Assembly (NCBI GenBank): GCA_003599145.1
Contig: QZIT01000005.1
Span: 384,330 to 448,329, forward strand
Direction of reading: 5' to 3'
DNA from: Candidatus Woesearchaeota archaeon
Lineage (GTDB): Archaea; Nanobdellota; Nanobdellia; Woesearchaeales; UBA9642
DNA: 64,000 nucleotides
The notes beneath the pieces were generated by a model, which saw only the letters and a list, made by a program, of their open reading frames with translations, did not search any database and was not told where the DNA came from. Positions 27,901 to 36,727 of this stretch are shown here, one piece after another. The translations under genes and the position numbers were made by a program. The stretch's first letter is position 1; each line of letters begins with the position of its first letter.

Positions 27901-30900
27901 GCATTTCAATTCATTCAATAACGAAGAGCTTGCACTCTCGATTGCATCATCCAGTTCAGGAAACAACATAACGAACAACAAATTCTATGGAGGAGGCCTG
28001 GGAATTGCCGTTCAAGGAACCAATATGCGAATAGTGAACAATACTTTTGTGAACGTATCAAGCGACAGCGATACAGCAGAATATGGCTATGGAGCAGTAT
28101 ACGGCAACAGCGGTTCCTTGGTTTTGGAGAATAACACCGTCAATAGCAGCTATAGAGGATTTTTGATTATGCTGAACAATACCAAAGTGATAAGCAACAA
28201 TTTTTTTAACATCAGCAATGTCGCCATATTTGTAAGCAGCGTTAATAATACCAATATCACCAACAATTTATTGGAAAACAACAGCAACGGTATATTCGTC
28301 TACAATGCATCATTCACGTTTGTTGAAAACAACACCTTAAAGAATAACACCATAGCAGGCATCAATGTCAGCGACACAACCGCAGTAAACATCATCCAAA
28401 AGAACATCATTACCAAGACAACGCATGCAATCCACTTGAAGCAGGCAAATCACACCAATATCACCAACAACACCCTAGAAAACAACACACAAGGCATCGT
28501 TATTCTAGGATATACGAATTTCACCAGCATTCTTTATAACACCATTCTCAATAACACCAAGGCAGGCATCAATATTTCAGTCAACGCAACCAATAACACG
28601 ATTCAGTATAACAATATTCACAACAACAGCGATGCCAATGTTGTCTATGCGTTTGCAAACACACAGTCTTTAAATGTTTCTGCACTGTATCAGTGGTGGG
28701 GAACAACCAATGAAACAATCATCGAACAGTATTTGCTTCATTCTGTTGACAGTTCTAGCTATGGAACGATTTCTTACTGCCCCTATTTGATATCTGCCTA
28801 TCCTGATGGCGCTATTGCTGAAGCAGAAACGTCCCAATGCATGTGCACTGCAGCATTCAGTTATCGAGGAGGAAACGTGTACTTCAACGCAACTGCTTTT
28901 GAAGCTCAATCGCAGATTAATGCATCCTGCTGCGGCAATCAGTATGCGGAAAATATTTTTTCAAGAGTTTGTATAAGTGGCTGCACTTCATCATCTTCAG
29001 ATATTGCATGTTGTGATGCATTAAACAATGAGATAACTCCTTACACTTCTCAAGGAACAGTTTTAATCTATCATTTCAGCGAGGGAACAGGAACAACAAC
29101 TGCAGACAATTCTGGCTATAATAATACAGGAACCATAACCAAAGGATTATGGAACGAAGGAAAGTTTGGCAGTGGATTAAATGTAAGCAACAATAGTTAT
29201 GTAACGCGTGCAGATGCTGGAAGTTACGGATTGAATATTACGAATTCCATAACCTTAGAAGCATGGGTAAAACTAGACAAATTGCCAACAGCAGCATCTT
29301 ACTTTGCAGTCATTGATAAGAAATCAGGAACTGCAGGATATAGTTTAGATATTACTAACGAGACGTACAATTACAGCGCAAGAATTTATCTGCTCAATAC
29401 AGGAACCAGCATCAAGGTCAACAGCACTACAAACGTAACAACAGGAACATGGTATTATCTTGCGGGAGTCTTTAACGGAACAGTTACAAGGCTCTATGTC
29501 AACGGAGTTCTGGAAAGCGAAATGAACCAGACAGCAACGATAGGAACAACAACGAACAGTTTAAGAATAGCAGCAGATGCAACGCCTGCAAATTATTTTA
29601 ATGGAACTGTTGATGAAGTAAGAATCAGCAATTATGCAAAGTCTGAACGGGAAATTAGCGATGAATACAGAAGAAGAAATCAATTATTGGTTTGTCATTT
29701 CAATAATGGAACAGGCACCACAATTAATCTTCCTGCAAACACAACGTATAATGGAGATGGAACCTATACGACAACCTATCAGCCAGGTCCTGATGACGGA
29801 AAAGACAACTATCTTTGGGCTGCATTTACTGACACAAATTATGGCACAAGTTCATCTTTGCTAGTCTATAAAAATTTTGATTCGAACGCATTAGTGGAAT
29901 TTAACATAACAGACATCATGAACATCAATAGCTCTATATCAGTTGTTAACGCAACATTCTTCGTTTATAAATTTGATAGTAATAGCGGAAGCAGAAATTC
30001 AAAAGTATGGCGTATTGCAAAAAACTGGAGTGAAGCAACGAGCAGCTGGACTAATGCCAGCGCAGGAGATCCTTGGTCTACTGCAGGAGGAGACATGGGA
30101 AGTGCCGAATACGACAGCATATCAAGCACTGCTCCTGTATGGGATCCGTTTAATGTTACCAATCTAACAAAGGAGTGGATTAATGGAACCTATGCAAACT
30201 ATGGATTTTTGATAAAGGGAGGGGGTTTGACTACTGATGATCAAACGTTCTATAGTTCAGACTATCCCACTGATGCAACACTCAGACCTAAACTTACCAT
30301 AACCTATACTTTAAATAATGCCAACATTTCTTGTGAAGATGGAGAGATGCCTACTGTTTCAGTTTTCTTGAATCAGTCTGGAAAAATTAAGGAAGGCGTT
30401 TTGTTTAATATATCTTCCATGCATCGACTTAAATTCAACACCACCAACAACTACAACAACACCGTAGGAACAGTCATGTTCTGGATAAAGCCATCATGGA
30501 ATGGCTATGACAACGGCCAATATTACTTGTTCGTGGCTGACAACAGCACCAGCAATTACGGAAACAGGAGAGAATTATTCAAGGCAAGCAATAACAGTTT
30601 AATTCTCAGAGTCTATAACGCAACAGGAAATGATACTAATGTGACCTATGATGTTTCAGGATGGGCTGCAAATACTTGGTATTTTGTTGCTGCGTCATGG
30701 AATCAAAGCAACATGAGTTTATATATTAATGAAACGATGGTTGCAAGTACCAATACTGCAGAAGTTCCAACCGGAACAGGAACCTATTTCTATATAGGGA
30801 ACAGAGAGAACCTGTCACAGCCTGCAAATGCCACTTTCGATGAACTTGCAATCTATCAAGATGTCTTTAGCAGTTCGGAAATGTCAGACTTCTACAGCAA

Positions 30901-33900
30901 AGCAACGAATAACGTATATGACGCTGTTTGCTATAATGGCCTTACCTGCATTGCAGGCAATACGAGCTTAATCTCTACAGCATCAGGCATAGCAAATAGA
31001 GATGACAGTCAAGTGTACTGCGAAGCAGGAAACAGCTATTCCTGCACTAATTATTCCTGGCTGAGCAATCTTGCCAGTCCAATTTGCTGTGGTGACGATA
31101 CAAGCGAAAACACCATAACAAGAACGTGTGATGGAACATCCTATTGCACAACAGATACAACAGATAGGGCGTGCTGCACATCAACAGACCAGTGTGTTTA
31201 CAACGGAGTTTGCCATGCAACCAACACACACAATTATACAGGAGCAAATACGAGCTATTGCGTTAACGGCCAATGGACTGCGCCACTGCCACCTATTATT
31301 ATAAACGCAACAGACAACACTTCAAACGGAGTTATAGGCCCTGGGCACACAGTTAACTTCAGCATATTCTGGAGCCCTCAAACCAACAACGCAAATGCAT
31401 CGATATTGATTTTAAGAAATATGTCTACAGATCAATGCAACTATGTTAACAGAAGCGCATGCATGTGTAGCCAGAATGTAACCGTAGGCGATCCAACAAT
31501 CTATCAGAATGGAAGCTGTACCTATAGCGTACAGCCAAGCGACGGCTCAAGCATCACTTGGTATCCAAGAATCTGCAACAGCAACAACCAGTGCACATCT
31601 ATTTTCATCAGTGATTATTGGTTTAATGATACTGTGAATAATAAAGCATACAGAGGAAACACGACCAATGAAACTCCTCCTAATGCATCGTTCAGCGGGT
31701 TAGAGTTTAATGAAACTGCCTATACAAATATAAACTTAAGCGATAACGTTCGTGCGTCAGTAAGCTTATCAGTCAATGAAGGAGTCATGGGCTACAATGT
31801 CATGGACTTCAGGTTTAAAATCAACGAAAACGTAAGCGACATAGGCTCTATTCAAATACACTTTGAAGGATATTCAACGGAAGGCACAGGAGGTCTTCCT
31901 CCTGGAGCAGCACCAGAAAATAGCGATGATATGAGCATCGTTTTACACAACATAACAGCAAATAATCTTACCAGCAACTTACAAACAGCTTGTTCTCAGG
32001 CAACAGGCTGCAGAAACATAGACTACCAGATGGATTATAATATAACGAGTGACTTTGACGATTTCGTGAACAGCACTAATCACTTGCGGTTTTTAGCCTA
32101 TGAATATGATGATAATTATAAACCGCCTGCGCAAACTTGTCCTTATCTGTACGTTTGGAATGGAACCGATTATCAGTTTATTTTAGATGTTGGATTTGGC
32201 ATGTTGGGAAGAGGACTTTCTGTATCTGAAACAACAAACTTTAGCGCACCGCTTCCTTATAACAGAGACTATGTTTTGATACAAGGCGCTGCCCTAGTGA
32301 ATGAAAATAACAGCTATCACTTAAAAATCAGCGAGGAATTGAATGAAATAACCTACCTGGATAGCGTTGCTGTGTATGCAATAGACCATGCAAAAGATAT
32401 TGCAGTCTATCCTGATTTCAGAACAACAGGCATTGTTTACACCGTCAATAAGACCTTGCAAGAGCCTTTAGCCTGTCAAGATGCATTAGGCATTGACTGC
32501 AGAGAAAAAATAAAATCTCTTGACGCTGCAGCATGGAATCAGACAGAAGATAATCGTTTCATCATGTTTGAACTGCCGGCAATGGACAGCGCAAAAGAGC
32601 AAAAGCTCGTGATAAGAAACAGCTATCACAGAGAAAGAGAAGATGCAGAAATAGCGTATCCATATCCTCCTGTATTAGAATTCTTGAAGAATAATGAATG
32701 GACAGCATTTGGTAACATCGATAACATCGAAGAATCCTATAATCTTCAAATTCCAAAGATGAAAACAACAGTCATTAACATTACAGGCATCAACAGCTCT
32801 GTAGTGAGAATACGGTATCCTGAAGGAGACGTATTAGGAACTGTTGATTTTATAGGTGTAGATAACACGAATCAGCAAAACATAGTCAAAACAAAATTGA
32901 CCATGAAGCGCGCAGAGTTGAAAATCAATGAGTACAGTGCAGCACACCCAGGAATTACAGGAAACTTAACGAGGCTGGGTGATGTTTTCAATCTTATCCA
33001 CAAAGCAGACGATACTTTTGTCATCATGAACAGAGGAGATTATGTCGATTTCACCTTTGATGCTCTTGAAGAGAATCAAGATACAGAAAGAGACTTCATT
33101 CTTGCAGGAGTGTCTTATTACAAACAGGACCAAAATCCTTATGGCAAAAACATTCTCCCTTTGCCTTTTGCAAACATGTCAAGTTATCCGTATAATCAAT
33201 CACTTGAACAGCATCCTAACATGAGCTTTTACCGTGAATACAACAGCAGGCCTGAAACAAGGCACAACAGTTTGTATGCAGACAGGGTAAACATCACGGT
33301 TATTTCAAGAATGGGCATCTTATCCTTAGACACAACACCTCCTGCCTGCAACATCAAAACAATACAATTTTCACGAAATTACAGTTTTTACAATATAACA
33401 GCCGGAACGTACAGCATATATTATAACAATAAAAGCTCAGGGCATTTTAATGTTTCTATAAATTCCAGCGATAATATAGGCATGAGCGCAATAACGTTAT
33501 TCCCTAACACAACAACGTGGGGAGGATATAATTATAACACCACATATACCACAGGAATAAACTGGACGTATAATTTCAGCACGGCGAACAACACTAATCA
33601 CACTGCTGCACTCGTCTATGTTTTTGACAGCGTCAACAACCAAGCAAACTGTTCCTTCAACGTATATGTCGATTACTTGCCGCCATCAGGAGGCTCTATC
33701 AATATTACAACGGCAAAGAATCAAACCATTTACACCCAGCCTGTTGGATTAAGTTTAAGTGCAGGAACAGATGATTTATCAGGCATCAACCCAAGTTATG
33801 CGGTGAAAAAAATATACAGAAGAAACGGAACGTATAGCAACCCGACAACCTGCACAGACAGCTGGTCTGCTTGGTCTGTTATCAATGAAACCACAGAGAC

Positions 33901-36727
33901 AATCACGAGCTATAATGACAATAATCTCAGTCCTGAAAGCTGTTATAATTACCAATTTGAAGTGAGCGATAACGTTTACAACACCATTAATTACACCAAC
34001 CCTGATTGGGCATATTATGCAGGATGTCCTTCTTCAATAGCTGACTGGACCATCAGCGCTGGACAAACGCAAATCTGCGAAAATATGACGATGGTGGTAA
34101 GCAATAGTTTAATATTGGAAAATATCGGAATGCTCATATTAAGAAATGTAACGCTTTACGTCAACAACACAGACAACAGAGGCATACTGCACATCGAAAA
34201 TGAATCAGTCATTTGGATAAGAACAAACTTCAGTATTGGGGGAAATCCAGAAGACCCAGAATTGCCATCATACGAAGACGGCTGGCTTTATGTAAACAAA
34301 AGCACCTTAAGAATGAACGGAACATTTGATGGCGAAAGCAACATCGTCATCAGGGCAGCAACAGGTTATGGTGAAGTTAAAATCACCAATAGCAACATCA
34401 CTAACGGCGATAATCCTGCAGCAAACTACGGATTCTATACACTGTCCTTAAGCTTACTGGGCAGCTTTAAAATGGAAAACAGCACCGTAAGCCATGCAGG
34501 ATGGAGCAATACCTATAGGCAAAGAGGCTTAGAATTTAGCACCTATAGCGCTGGCGCTCCTATCGTTATCAACGGAAACAACTTCACTAACAATTATATA
34601 GCAATAGCCATCTTTAACGATTTATATGGCGCGTTTATTGAAAACAACACATTTACAAACAACACTGCAGGCGTTTTTCTTGGAACATCAGCTTCAAAAG
34701 GAGTCAATCTCAAGAACAACTTATTTCTGAATACCAACGGAAGTGTTTTAGGAGCTATTTATATCAATAGATTGAATCACAACTTAACCAACATCACCAT
34801 CAAAAACACGGGCAATTATTCCATAATATTTTCAAATAATGCAGAAAACGTCACTTTAAGAAATGTGCTATTGCAAAATAACACGTATGGATTATACCTT
34901 AATGGAAGCAGGCTTATCCGCATAAGCAACTCAACCATCAATGAATCGCTCTATGCAGATATCGCGTTTAACGGAGTGGAAAGAAGCAATCTCACTGCAG
35001 AAAACACCACGTTCAGAAAAGACAATGTTTCCTTTAGCAGTTGCACGGATTTGCAAGATGAATGCTTCCTCGATGTCTATTGGTATGCCAATGTAAAAGT
35101 CAATACGACGTTTGATGCAGGGCTAACAGGAGCAAATGTTTCCATAGCAAACCTACAAGGAACAACTAATTTCAACCAGCCAACAGACAGTAATGGCTAT
35201 ACCAACACATCTATTATTAGGGAATACTGGAATAATGGAACATGGATTTTAAATGCAACCCCCCACGTCTTTAATGCAAGCTATCCTCCTTATCCAAATC
35301 AATCAAAAAGTGTAATAGTAAATCAGTCGCTTGTTTATAATTTCACCATGCAAAGCTTGCCATCGTACAGCGCAGTAGTCATTACACCAACGCCTGTTGT
35401 TGTTCAGCAAGTGATGAGCTGTTATGCAAACTTTATCGATTTAGAACAAACACTGATAAATGTTTCATTCATCTGGTTTAGAAATGGAACGCAAAACAAC
35501 AGCTGGAATGCAACAGTTGAAGGTTCCAATGCGACAAACATTTACACTACGCTTAACATAACAGGAACGAATTTATCTCTTGGCGATAACTGGACCTGCA
35601 GCGCAAGAGCTCACGATGGATTCAATTACACTGATTGGTATAACAGCACAACGATAACTGTGCAAAACGGAGTTCCAAGCATTGTCAATGTTGCAATTAC
35701 TCCAACAACGCCTAATCACGCAGACAACTTGAACTGTTCAGTAAACGTCTCAGATACAGATTTATTGGTAAACGTCAGCTATATCTGGTATTTCAACGGA
35801 ACACAAACGAATAATTACAATACTACGGTAGAGGCAAATCCTGCAAACCTTATTTACACTAACTTCACTGTTCCTGCATCTGCAGTCAATCTCAGCGATA
35901 ACTGGACCTGCAGCGCAAGAGCGTGTGATGCAACAGGATGCAGCAATTGGACAAATAGCTCTACGGTTACTATTATCAATAACCCTCCAAATAGCGTAAC
36001 GCTTTTCAAACCAACAAATGGAAATACTACTATTCATGAAAGAAACACGACGTTTGAATGGGTTAATACAACAGATACAGAAGGAGATTCCTTGACCTAT
36101 CAAATCAACGTAACCACTGCTGACAGTGTTGACTGCACAGGAACAAGCTTCAACGTAACAGGAATTTCTGCAAACACCACAGTTTCTCCTCAAGAGCTGT
36201 GCGTCAGAACAGAAATGGGCTCTGTCAATTATTACAATTGGTCAGTAAGAGCTTGTGATCAATGGAACTGCAGTGCATGGGCAAATGTCTGGAATTTCAG
36301 CATTGAACCTTGGGTTGTTATAACGTTCATTAACGACAGCATCAATTTCGGAACCCTTACGATTGACCAGACAGAAGACACCGAAGATGGAAGTCCAACG
36401 CCATTCATACTGCGAAATGATGGTAATGTAAAATCAGACTTGGTTAATGTTAGTGCAAACCAAAGCTTATGGACAACAGAAGCATTGGGAACAAACTATA
36501 CGCAAATTAAGGCAGCAAACAGAACAGAGCCTGGAAGCATCAATGGCACAGGCTCGTTGATTAACTGGACTAATCTGACAGCAGCCAATCAATCCATTAT
36601 CTATCAGTTGAATTATAACGACAGCAGGGATACTGCAGATATTGATGTTAAAGTCACTGTTCCAACATTTGAACCTGCTGGAAATAAAATAACCTCGCTG
36701 ATATTTTACTGGGAGCAAACATGGTAA
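21917..36727 (+). CDS. Giant (4936 aa) N-terminally membrane-anchored surface protein: S8 subtilase + LamG + beta-helix + Ig-like domains
   Basis: Single uninterrupted ORF; TM helix TAMVLIALVVFLGLFAVLF near residue 75; VDTGID / NGHGTQIA / SGTSISVP subtilase triad; many N-x-S/T sequons. Confidence 0.95.
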   Translation: MIAQLEREREQFIRNREYYVQRLKKGLITADDYKHLIQMMTSGKTDAEYLTDLNQKIARERKQEKSFFHHHKTAMVLIALVVFLGLFAVLFKGNITGLVTYGEEQNTTINSNFSTGTYVFDLQNITGLSITGKVYGETAKIYAIKEGKKYLIYQKEKDSNLITGNVVEEIIARDLENNTLENITAQPIDDQENITQEANVTINETALNETIPDGEINQTIPENISENMTDNETINNTIGITVNETINITIDEPINTTLNATFNETINETVPLNQTTIENITINESVNESIDINLTENETVDIINDTTNITVNINVTTNITINTTANTTANITANQTINNTFNATANATINITVNQTENITLNASENETNIAYQITPFTHACVETCSLPLNTIILEIETDGFIEIEQLHYTQENITEDANITAFKEKFDKAIVIKDIKLKKQILGLGEQGYDISIESLDNQTTATLEPENIDSVQHIKIISKNEKTLSDIFAVTPTNGKATIQLAKIGLAKGILQCELFNFEADTCNNWIATEIAFNDYGNYAEFTVNALGVYAIEIESGKVELNVLQEIAKKGSARIIVVPEKPAVNDVQKVLEAEKTADIVQTGTIQNNNIIDLENDPAVARVVLDQQVNVLLHEAIPLINGNVSTYGFTVNGSGINICIVDTGIDSSLIPVTAEYNFLTNDSNAEDDNGHGTQIANVMYAIAPASALYSAKVIDSSGQGYESNVLRGLQWCMDNGVDIISLSIGAGSYDGFCDSNIVAEKVNDAVAQGIVVIAATGNDYGSNLKAPSCAINATRVSATDKSDVIADFANVNLITDIFAPGKDITTKTIGNNDITVSGTSISVPFVTAGTALLLEQETLAPSDVKYRLRSTGKPIAYTQDNIIINISRIDIYNLLTNNVTNIPYDYFNTSQSNQTEQNQTYTISTVPTHSTPLIEPLEPGDNQSFVCYNQSTSDAEGDAVTNIYNWRINNTPIMLLNLPFDTNVSGHGSSVKDYSGYGNNGTLNGTTIYTMGKIGGGYHFNKSRSNYINVTKASLLLVENFTMTFWYYIDETVSITHTPYFVNKGTGTLGIRIGSVNGLPGMRTELDAEDLEGSISSTVNNMWYMYALACNATSCSTYINGTFDVQSAGKPTNLQTYDLTIGVGATSAVNRLNGTMDEFKIFNRTLTADQILQIYNDELNNRTNRTIVMNETFPSDNWTCEITPNDKSGDGITRNVSTVIQVNTTPTHTTPTLSTSVPTFSANFTCYNQSTTAYDGKTASNVYNWLVDNVSITVLNLPLDHNISSTASGALKDYSGYNNNGTLAGTAPVWASNGKVGGGYNFSGDRITVTDHTSLDTTTAFTVEVWAFPSTVSSPHDIIGKYAWSDGQGLFQVRQFNAELRAYLIEGTTIQIVNATSFFTINTWHHIVVVYNSSNITIYKNGVWAANYDPTLSFLPTNTNVVIGAAADTGTANYFSGVIDHVKIYNRSLSGNQIAQLYAETSAGKTDNSTITDLETVDSGTHEWVCEVTPLDYQRAGMTKNVTATTSPDTTAPTCSISVIDETSNFAFVSGNRVYYTNKSSGSFTVTVSASDAQSSIDTVTFPSTVDNGGGDRDAAYSWQYNWTTADNANYTNANITVNDSNGNVGSCLFNVTFDYVAPSGGSINYSNSVINFKSHLINVSVGLDDLSGISEGNATAWIYRQNASYSQSTFTCGSYGAFERISDNTTTKSQVNDSTLTYFYCYKYIYTVTDNVNNSVNYTSSNVVVVDPCSRTTGDWFVNETLVCENRTGSNKISIPSNTLTVGINGTLSFMNVHFEINHTIIKGNFTYKHSKNDVSSTASQMWAYGDTNITGKLVLENVSMYNNDFNQNYGITVNGTMIINSSSNVTTYDGDSTQFIFQVYNGSTFIAKDSALSYMGKSPAGLWINASSQLINNTINEELTTGSNYVQIYSKHNIIENNTFYGSNNAQLLLQLNFVSNTTLKNNTLQSKIGSDMVSLTNSENNTITGNLFWNKHFNSFNNEELALSIASSSSGNNITNNKFYGGGLGIAVQGTNMRIVNNTFVNVSSDSDTAEYGYGAVYGNSGSLVLENNTVNSSYRGFLIMLNNTKVISNNFFNISNVAIFVSSVNNTNITNNLLENNSNGIFVYNASFTFVENNTLKNNTIAGINVSDTTAVNIIQKNIITKTTHAIHLKQANHTNITNNTLENNTQGIVILGYTNFTSILYNTILNNTKAGINISVNATNNTIQYNNIHNNSDANVVYAFANTQSLNVSALYQWWGTTNETIIEQYLLHSVDSSSYGTISYCPYLISAYPDGAIAEAETSQCMCTAAFSYRGGNVYFNATAFEAQSQINASCCGNQYAENIFSRVCISGCTSSSSDIACCDALNNEITPYTSQGTVLIYHFSEGTGTTTADNSGYNNTGTITKGLWNEGKFGSGLNVSNNSYVTRADAGSYGLNITNSITLEAWVKLDKLPTAASYFAVIDKKSGTAGYSLDITNETYNYSARIYLLNTGTSIKVNSTTNVTTGTWYYLAGVFNGTVTRLYVNGVLESEMNQTATIGTTTNSLRIAADATPANYFNGTVDEVRISNYAKSEREISDEYRRRNQLLVCHFNNGTGTTINLPANTTYNGDGTYTTTYQPGPDDGKDNYLWAAFTDTNYGTSSSLLVYKNFDSNALVEFNITDIMNINSSISVVNATFFVYKFDSNSGSRNSKVWRIAKNWSEATSSWTNASAGDPWSTAGGDMGSAEYDSISSTAPVWDPFNVTNLTKEWINGTYANYGFLIKGGGLTTDDQTFYSSDYPTDATLRPKLTITYTLNNANISCEDGEMPTVSVFLNQSGKIKEGVLFNISSMHRLKFNTTNNYNNTVGTVMFWIKPSWNGYDNGQYYLFVADNSTSNYGNRRELFKASNNSLILRVYNATGNDTNVTYDVSGWAANTWYFVAASWNQSNMSLYINETMVASTNTAEVPTGTGTYFYIGNRENLSQPANATFDELAIYQDVFSSSEMSDFYSKATNNVYDAVCYNGLTCIAGNTSLISTASGIANRDDSQVYCEAGNSYSCTNYSWLSNLASPICCGDDTSENTITRTCDGTSYCTTDTTDRACCTSTDQCVYNGVCHATNTHNYTGANTSYCVNGQWTAPLPPIIINATDNTSNGVIGPGHTVNFSIFWSPQTNNANASILILRNMSTDQCNYVNRSACMCSQNVTVGDPTIYQNGSCTYSVQPSDGSSITWYPRICNSNNQCTSIFISDYWFNDTVNNKAYRGNTTNETPPNASFSGLEFNETAYTNINLSDNVRASVSLSVNEGVMGYNVMDFRFKINENVSDIGSIQIHFEGYSTEGTGGLPPGAAPENSDDMSIVLHNITANNLTSNLQTACSQATGCRNIDYQMDYNITSDFDDFVNSTNHLRFLAYEYDDNYKPPAQTCPYLYVWNGTDYQFILDVGFGMLGRGLSVSETTNFSAPLPYNRDYVLIQGAALVNENNSYHLKISEELNEITYLDSVAVYAIDHAKDIAVYPDFRTTGIVYTVNKTLQEPLACQDALGIDCREKIKSLDAAAWNQTEDNRFIMFELPAMDSAKEQKLVIRNSYHREREDAEIAYPYPPVLEFLKNNEWTAFGNIDNIEESYNLQIPKMKTTVINITGINSSVVRIRYPEGDVLGTVDFIGVDNTNQQNIVKTKLTMKRAELKINEYSAAHPGITGNLTRLGDVFNLIHKADDTFVIMNRGDYVDFTFDALEENQDTERDFILAGVSYYKQDQNPYGKNILPLPFANMSSYPYNQSLEQHPNMSFYREYNSRPETRHNSLYADRVNITVISRMGILSLDTTPPACNIKTIQFSRNYSFYNITAGTYSIYYNNKSSGHFNVSINSSDNIGMSAITLFPNTTTWGGYNYNTTYTTGINWTYNFSTANNTNHTAALVYVFDSVNNQANCSFNVYVDYLPPSGGSINITTAKNQTIYTQPVGLSLSAGTDDLSGINPSYAVKKIYRRNGTYSNPTTCTDSWSAWSVINETTETITSYNDNNLSPESCYNYQFEVSDNVYNTINYTNPDWAYYAGCPSSIADWTISAGQTQICENMTMVVSNSLILENIGMLILRNVTLYVNNTDNRGILHIENESVIWIRTNFSIGGNPEDPELPSYEDGWLYVNKSTLRMNGTFDGESNIVIRAATGYGEVKITNSNITNGDNPAANYGFYTLSLSLLGSFKMENSTVSHAGWSNTYRQRGLEFSTYSAGAPIVINGNNFTNNYIAIAIFNDLYGAFIENNTFTNNTAGVFLGTSASKGVNLKNNLFLNTNGSVLGAIYINRLNHNLTNITIKNTGNYSIIFSNNAENVTLRNVLLQNNTYGLYLNGSRLIRISNSTINESLYADIAFNGVERSNLTAENTTFRKDNVSFSSCTDLQDECFLDVYWYANVKVNTTFDAGLTGANVSIANLQGTTNFNQPTDSNGYTNTSIIREYWNNGTWILNATPHVFNASYPPYPNQSKSVIVNQSLVYNFTMQSLPSYSAVVITPTPVVVQQVMSCYANFIDLEQTLINVSFIWFRNGTQNNSWNATVEGSNATNIYTTLNITGTNLSLGDNWTCSARAHDGFNYTDWYNSTTITVQNGVPSIVNVAITPTTPNHADNLNCSVNVSDTDLLVNVSYIWYFNGTQTNNYNTTVEANPANLIYTNFTVPASAVNLSDNWTCSARACDATGCSNWTNSSTVTIINNPPNSVTLFKPTNGNTTIHERNTTFEWVNTTDTEGDSLTYQINVTTADSVDCTGTSFNVTGISANTTVSPQELCVRTEMGSVNYYNWSVRACDQWNCSAWANVWNFSIEPWVVITFINDSINFGTLTIDQTEDTEDGSPTPFILRNDGNVKSDLVNVSANQSLWTTEALGTNYTQIKAANRTEPGSINGTGSLINWTNLTAANQSIIYQLNYNDSRDTADIDVKVTVPTFEPAGNKITSLIFYWEQTW
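22498..23030 (+). repeat. Low-complexity N-[IT]-T / NET-rich linker inside the giant protein
   Basis: NETINITIDEPINTTLNATFNETINETV...NVTTNITINTTANTTANITANQTINNTFNATANATINITVNQT. Confidence 0.9.
23860..24500 (+). other. Subtilisin-like (S8) peptidase domain inside the giant protein
   Basis: ICIVDTGID (Asp), DDNGHGTQIANV (His), AATGNDYG (oxyanion Asn), VSGTSISVPFV (Ser). Confidence 0.93.
24835..25455 (+). other. LamG/concanavalin-like domain 1 of the giant protein
   Basis: LNLPFDTN...DYSGYGNNGTLNG...FTMTFWYYID...GTMDEFKIFNRTLTADQILQIY. Confidence 0.88.
25740..26360 (+). other. LamG/concanavalin-like domain 2 of the giant protein
   Basis: LNLPLDHN...DYSGYNNNGTLAG...FTVEVWAFPS...GVIDHVKIYNRSLSGNQIAQLY. 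Confidence 0.88.
27280..28640 (+). other. Right-handed beta-helix (NosD/PbH1-like) region 1 of the giant protein
   Basis: Repeating NNT.TNN.L.NN.NGI-type coils (NNTNITNNLLENNSNGIFVYNASFTFVENNTLKNNTIAGINV). Confidence 0.85.
29058..29670 (+). other. LamG/concanavalin-like domain 3 of the giant protein
   Basis: LIYHFSEGTGTTTADNSGYNNTGTIT...ITLEAWVKLDK...GTVDEVRISNYAKSEREI. Confidence 0.88.
29710..30310 (+). other. DNRLRE-like domain of the giant protein
   Basis: GPDDGKDNYLWAAFTDTNYGTSSSLLVYKNFD...VNATFFVYKF...FNVTNLTKEWINGTYANYGFLIKG...RPKLTITY. Confidence 0.7.
30380..30900 (+). other. LamG/concanavalin-like domain 4 of the giant protein
   Basis: GTVMFWIKPSWNG...NTWYFVAASWNQSNMSLYINETMV...ATFDELAIYQDVFSSSEMSDFY. 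Confidence 0.8.
34080..35030 (+). other. Right-handed beta-helix region 2 of the giant protein
   Basis: NSTVSHAG...INGNNFTNNYIAIAIFNDLYGAFIENNTFTNNTAGVFL...LRNVLLQNNTYGLYLNGS. Confidence 0.8.
36310..36727 (+). other. C-terminal all-beta domain of the giant protein, similar to the downstream small secreted proteins
   Basis: INFGTLTIDQTED...FILRNDGNVKSDLVNVSANQSLW...ADIDVKVTVPTFEPAGNKITSLIFYWEQTW*. Confidence 0.6.

Noticed and set aside
22498-28640. Asn-rich repetitive DNA considered as a tandem-repeat array or assembly artefact
   Set aside because: Repeats are degenerate at nucleotide level and the reading frame stays open for 14.8 kb, which argues for real protein low complexity and beta-helix coils.
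35762-36193. 143-aa Cys-rich minus ORF inside the giant gene
   Set aside because: Antisense shadow of Asn/Thr/Ala codons in Ig-like repeats; no promoter, RBS or recognisable family.
21917-36727. Giant ORF considered as a fusion caused by missed frameshifts or stops
   Set aside because: It is one continuous frame with ordered domains and matching codon usage; no internal start/stop overlap was noticed.
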